Shown here in pieces: positions 60,588 to 64,000 of a stretch of DNA of 64,000 nt. The stretch is taken from contig DIET01000005.1 of assembly GCA_002418765.1 (NCBI GenBank), positions 48,363-112,362 on the forward strand, given 5' to 3'. The stretch comes from Peptococcaceae bacterium UBA5767. GTDB taxonomy: Bacteria > Bacillota > TC1 > UBA5767. The number at the start of each line of letters is the position of its first letter. The first letter of the stretch is position 1. The notes under the pieces are model-generated. The model was not told the origin of the DNA. It searched no databases and saw nothing but the letters and a program-made list of their open reading frames with translations. The position numbers were made by a program, and so were the translations under genes.

Positions 60588-61520
60588 ATGAGATGGGAAG
60601 AAATCACTGTCAATGTAGGTGAAGAAGCCAGAGATGCCGTTATCAATTTATATTACGAAGCGGGTGCAACTGGTGTAGTAATTGAAGATACCAAAACATG
60701 GCAATCGTATATCGATGAGGGATTGTGGGATATTTATGAATCCCCTCAAGAGGTTTTGGATGCCGAGACTGTTCTGGTAAAGGGGTATCTTCCCGACGAT
60801 GATTTATTGAGAGAACGATTGAAGATGTTTCGGGAGAAATTGGAAAAGCTTTCAGATTTTTTTACTGATTACAATGCTCAGCTTAGTCTGCAGAAAATTG
60901 AAGATGAAGACTGGGAAACCAATTGGAAGGGTTATTATAAAACGGAGAAAATTGGTGAACATGTTGTTATCAGTCCCAGCTGGGAGGAATATGAAGCTCA
61001 GGAAGGGGAAATCCTCGTTAAACTTGACCCTGGAATGGCTTTTGGCACAGGGAAGCATCCAACTACAGAGCATGTATTAAGATATATGGAGAAATTCATA
61101 GAGCCCCATGCGCATATAATCGATGTTGGGTGTGGATCTGGCATTTTGAGCATCTCTGCAGCCAAGATGTCGGCAGGTAAGGTATTGGCCGTTGACAATG
61201 ATCCAACAGCCATCAAAATTGCCAAAAAAAATGTTCTTTTCAACGGGGTGGAAGACACAGTTGAAGTATGTCTTAATGACCTTCTTTTGGGTGTCCAAGG
61301 ATCGTATGACATGATTGTCGCCAATCTGATTGCTGATCTGATAGTGACCTTGTTACCTCAAACCCATGCTGTTCTTCAATCTGGAGGATTGATCATTTTG
61401 TCTGGTATTCTGGATAAAAAGGTGGATAGTGTGCTGGGCGCTTTGGCTAGTGAAGGATATGAAATTGTGGATCAGGTCTTGGATAGTGAATGGGTAACCA
61501 TTGTAGGGAGAAGACCGTAA
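60588..61520 (+). CDS. prmA: Ribosomal protein L11 methyltransferase
   Basis: 310 residues: N-terminal substrate-recognition domain (WEEITV start), WKGYYKTEKIG near 115, and the SAM domain with DPGMAFGTGKHPTTE (about 146-160), IDVGCGSGILSISAAK (about 179) and NLIADLIVTLLP. PrmA trimethylates several residues of L11. AAGGAG precedes ATG by 7 nt. It shares one base with rsmE. Confidence 0.96.
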   Translation: MRWEEITVNVGEEARDAVINLYYEAGATGVVIEDTKTWQSYIDEGLWDIYESPQEVLDAETVLVKGYLPDDDLLRERLKMFREKLEKLSDFFTDYNAQLSLQKIEDEDWETNWKGYYKTEKIGEHVVISPSWEEYEAQEGEILVKLDPGMAFGTGKHPTTEHVLRYMEKFIEPHAHIIDVGCGSGILSISAAKMSAGKVLAVDNDPTAIKIAKKNVLFNGVEDTVEVCLNDLLLGVQGSYDMIVANLIADLIVTLLPQTHAVLQSGGLIILSGILDKKVDSVLGALASEGYEIVDQVLDSEWVTIVGRRP

Positions 61521-62272
61521 TGGCAGAACGGTTTTTTTTAGAACGATTTGTGCAAGACCAGGACAATGAGGTTATTCTATCTGAGGAGGAGACGCATCAT
61601 ATTCTGCGGGTGATGCGAAAAAAAAAGGGTCAGAAAATCCATTTGCTTGATGGATCCGGGTATATTTATGAAGCGCAAATCATGGAGCAGGATGGTAAAC
61701 AATTGAGAGCTAGTATTTTGTCCAAAGAATTTGTACAAAAAGAGCTGGCCAAAAGAACGGTGTTGATTCAGAGCCTGTGCAAGGGGGAAAAAATGGATTG
61801 GGTGGTGCAAAAGGCAACAGAATTGGGAGTACAACGCATTATTCCCATTGAGAGTGATCGATCCGATGTGCATTATCCAAAAAATCGAGCCGATAATAAA
61901 ATAACGAGATGGAAAAAAATAGCACAAGAGGCAACCAAACAGTGTGGTCGGGGTATAGTACCAGATATTGATCCTGTTGAAAGCCTGCATTCTTGGGCAA
62001 AAAATGATTTGCCTCCGCAAGTTGCCTTGTTTGTGTCCTGGGAAAATGAGGATAAGCGATCCATCCAAGAGGCATTGGATAGTTTGCCAGAAGGTATTCA
62101 GGAACTGTGGTTTGCAGTGGGGCCAGAGGGTGGCTGGAGTCCTGAAGAAATAAGACTTTTACAATCCCGTGGTGCCATTACTATTGGTCTGGGTAAACGG
62201 ATTTTGCGTACCGAAACAGCTGGTTTACTGATTTTGTCTAGTGTGTTTTATGCGTTTGGAGATCAAACATGA
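61520..62272 (+). CDS. rsmE: 16S rRNA m3U1498 methyltransferase
   Basis: 250 residues of the SPOUT/RsmE family: N-terminal PUA-like domain (ERFFLERFV... EETHHILRVMRKKKG) and C-terminal knot with KGEKMDWVVQKATELGV (about 88-102), VGPEGGWSPEE (about 200-210) and GLGKRILRTETAG (about 223). ATG 61520 has GGGAGAAG 6-9 nt upstream; the ATG at 61490 lies inside prmA without a ribosome binding site. Overlaps mtaB by 4 nt. Confidence 0.95.
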   Translation: MAERFFLERFVQDQDNEVILSEEETHHILRVMRKKKGQKIHLLDGSGYIYEAQIMEQDGKQLRASILSKEFVQKELAKRTVLIQSLCKGEKMDWVVQKATELGVQRIIPIESDRSDVHYPKNRADNKITRWKKIAQEATKQCGRGIVPDIDPVESLHSWAKNDLPPQVALFVSWENEDKRSIQEALDSLPEGIQELWFAVGPEGGWSPEEIRLLQSRGAITIGLGKRILRTETAGLLILSSVFYAFGDQT

Positions 62273-63609
62273 AGGGAACGTTCTCGATATACAGTCTTGG
62301 CTGCAGAGTCAATCAAACGGAAGCAGACAGCTTTCGGGAAATGCTGCGTCATGCTGGGCTAGAGGAAGTTGCATTTGGGGATGCGGCGAATGTAATTTTG
62401 GTTCATACTTGCACAGTAACCAATACGGCTGACGCCAAATCCCGACAAGCCATACATAAGGCCAGAAAAGACAATCCCACATCTATATTGGTCGTAAGTG
62501 GCTGTTATGTGCAAATGGGTGATCAAAATATTGCTCAGGAAGAACCTGTCGATATTTTGATTGGAACCAAGAATCGCCATCAATTGATAAGCCTAATTGA
62601 AAAAAAATGGTACGGTGCTGATGATGTAGGCCAAATCGATATTGTGGAAGATATATCAAGAGAGTCATTATTTGAAGACTTGCCACTCGTACATACCTCT
62701 AGGACCCGGGCATTTTTAAAAATTCAGGAAGGTTGTCAACAATTTTGCACCTATTGCATCATCCCTTTTGCTCGGGGTCCTGTTCGTTCAAGAAAGCCGA
62801 ATGAGATCGGCATTGAAATTGAACGCTTGCTTGCAGAAGGGTTTCAAGAGATTGTATTAACAGGTATTCATTTGGGTGCTTATGGACAAGATCTCGCAGA
62901 AACTGATTTGAGTATCCTGCTTCAGAGTCTTAAGGTTTCTGGTCTAAAAAGAATTCGCTTGGGGAGTCTAGACCCTATTGACTTCAGCCCTGCACTGAAG
63001 GAAGTCCTCTATGCTGGTAAGCCTTTGATGAATCATTTCCATATTGCGCTGCAAAGTGGTGATGACAACATTTTGTCGAGGATGAATCGAGGTTACTCTG
63101 CTCGCGATGTTGCTTTGTTGTTAGAGGACTTGAGAAGAAATATTCCGTACGTTTCTATCACCACAGATGTGATGGTTGGATTTCCGGGAGAAACCAATGA
63201 GCAACACCAAAATTCTTTGTCTTTTGTTGAAAGTTTAAATTTTTCCGATATTCATATCTTTAAGTATTCACCGCGGAAAAATACCAAGGCAGCGGGTTTT
63301 CCAAATCAAGTTGCAGAGGATGTAAAAGATCAACGCATGCAGGACATGCTTTTTTTAAAACATAAACTGAAAGAACGTTTTGCGCGTAGTCAAATAGGGA
63401 CAACTGCTGAAGTTTTGGTTGAAAAGATAACAGATGAGAATGACTGTTCGTGGGCTTATGGCTATACGGAAAACTATTTGCGAACTCGCTTTTTGGTGAA
63501 CAATGCAAATGATTTAACAGATCAATATACGAGAGGCCAAGTGGTACGTGTGCAATTGGTAGATTATTCTCAAGGCTTGGTTCAGGCTGTGATAGGGGAG
63601 GAAGAATAG
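62269..63609 (+). CDS. mtaB: tRNA t6A37 methylthiotransferase MtaB
   Basis: 446-residue radical SAM enzyme converting t6A to ms2t6A at tRNA position 37. GCRVNQTEAD (about 10-19), HTCTVTNTADAKSRQ and SGCYVQM carry the first cluster cysteines; CQQFCTYCIIPFARG (about 154-168) is the radical SAM CxxxCxxC; the TRAM domain is C-terminal. GCRVNQ separates MtaB from RimO and MiaB. The ATG overlaps the rsmE stop. Confidence 0.94.
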   Translation: MKGTFSIYSLGCRVNQTEADSFREMLRHAGLEEVAFGDAANVILVHTCTVTNTADAKSRQAIHKARKDNPTSILVVSGCYVQMGDQNIAQEEPVDILIGTKNRHQLISLIEKKWYGADDVGQIDIVEDISRESLFEDLPLVHTSRTRAFLKIQEGCQQFCTYCIIPFARGPVRSRKPNEIGIEIERLLAEGFQEIVLTGIHLGAYGQDLAETDLSILLQSLKVSGLKRIRLGSLDPIDFSPALKEVLYAGKPLMNHFHIALQSGDDNILSRMNRGYSARDVALLLEDLRRNIPYVSITTDVMVGFPGETNEQHQNSLSFVESLNFSDIHIFKYSPRKNTKAAGFPNQVAEDVKDQRMQDMLFLKHKLKERFARSQIGTTAEVLVEKITDENDCSWAYGYTENYLRTRFLVNNANDLTDQYTRGQVVRVQLVDYSQGLVQAVIGEEE

Positions 63610-63948
63610 ATGGATTGTTTGTTTTGTAAAATTGTTGATGGAAGTATTCCCAGCGTTAGAATTTATGAGGATGACGAGTTTTTAGTCTTTAAGGATGTTA
63701 ATCCGGTGGCTCCCGTTCATCTACTTGTGATTCCTAAGAAACATATTGATAGTCTGGCGTATATCAAGGAAGAACATGCTTCTATGATGGGACGAATGAT
63801 GTTGGTGATTGCTCATGTTGCCAGAGACCAAGGTATAGTTGAAAACGGTTATCGGGTATTGAGCAATCACGGACAAGATGCTGGGCAGATTATCCAACAT
63901 TTGCATTTTCACATCCTTGGTGGGAAGAAACTTGCTCCAATTGGATAG
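63610..63948 (+). CDS. HIT family (HinT-like) nucleotide hydrolase
   Basis: 112 residues: CLFCKIVDGSIPS (a CxxC at 3-6), a strand with VFKDVNPVAPVHLLVIPKKHI, and the catalytic HLHFHILGG (HxHxHxx, about 98-104). Cleaves phosphoramidate or phosphate bonds of nucleotides. GGGGAGG lies close upstream, in the end of mtaB. It is the last complete gene and normal end of this Firmicutes cluster. Confidence 0.94.
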   Translation: MDCLFCKIVDGSIPSVRIYEDDEFLVFKDVNPVAPVHLLVIPKKHIDSLAYIKEEHASMMGRMMLVIAHVARDQGIVENGYRVLSNHGQDAGQIIQHLHFHILGGKKLAPIG

Positions 63949-63977
63949 TTGACTTGCGCCTTTCTGTTATGTATAAC
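63949..63977 (+). promoter_or_regulatory. Promoter at the right edge for a gene beyond the window
   Basis: TTGACT (63949-63954), 17-bp spacer, TATAAC (63972-63977), starting right after the HIT gene stop. In related genomes rpsU commonly comes next; that gene is not in the window. Confidence 0.65.
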
Positions 63978-64000
63978 CTGACTTTGGTATCAGACATCAA

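Noticed and set aside
1..64000. CRISPR arrays, prophage structural genes, toxin-antitoxin or restriction systems
   Set aside because: No regularly spaced repeats, cas genes, phage structural genes, or paired small toxin/antitoxin frames were seen in reading the window.

Overview
The window is chromosomal DNA of a low-to-medium GC Gram-positive anaerobe, most likely a member of the Clostridia (Bacillota). Evidence: gene orders typical of Firmicutes (dxs-tlyA-nadK-argR-recN; trpS-scpA-scpB; queA-tgt-yajC-secD-secF; hrcA-grpE-dnaK-dnaJ-prmA-rsmE-mtaB-HIT), a CIRCE operator, an M-box magnesium riboswitch, strong AGGAGG-type ribosome binding sites with frequent TTG/GTG starts, a clostridial 2[4Fe-4S] ferredoxin, and a selenouridine synthase. 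I cannot name the genus from sequence alone.

Layout. 1-8.3 kb: isoprenoid (dxs), a DUF218 membrane protein, then a + strand operon tlyA / two unknown proteins / nadK / mnmM-like / argR / recN. 8.3-9.6 kb: M-box riboswitch, a 30-codon small ORF and corA. 9.6-14 kb: an AtzA/TrzN-type amidohydrolase; on the minus strand a large glutamine synthetase, a ferredoxin and a GDSL hydrolase. 14-27.8 kb: a long + strand run with ftsK, mnmH (selU), rodZ-like, rimO, pgsA, an O-methyltransferase, lysA, an M50 protease, trpS, scpA, scpB, xerD and pdp; chromosome segregation functions (FtsK, ScpAB, XerD) are concentrated here. 27.8-36.7 kb: der, gpsA, hom, lysC (with an apparent internal start for a beta subunit), ubiX-like, galU and an O-antigen-ligase-like TPR protein.

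36.8-42.5 kb is a mobile island. It sits at a tRNA-Trp gene and is bounded by a perfect 56-bp direct repeat of the tRNA 3' end (36828-36883 and 42419-42474). Its contents are a frameshifted integrase remnant, a visibly GC-richer S-layer-homology protein, a lipoprotein, and a decayed IS110-family transposase with a structured flank that looks like a bridge RNA.

42.5-54 kb: GNAT acetyltransferase, an orphan BtrH-like protein, an SDR, a FusA2-type GTPase (minus strand), glutamate dehydrogenase, queA, tgt, yajC, secD, secF. 54-55.7 kb: a small DUF5320 / DUF134 / DUF89 cluster with a perfect palindrome just downstream of a promoter. 55.8-64 kb: the CIRCE-controlled heat-shock operon followed by prmA, rsmE, mtaB and a HIT protein; a good promoter at the right edge points to a further gene beyond the window.

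Most of the window is housekeeping. The parts most worth a second look are the acidic/proline-starting small ORF between the M-box and corA, the tRNA-Trp island with its putative bridge RNA, the DUF5320/DUF134/DUF89 module with its operator, and the orphan BtrH-like protein. All calls come from reading the sequence; no database search was run.
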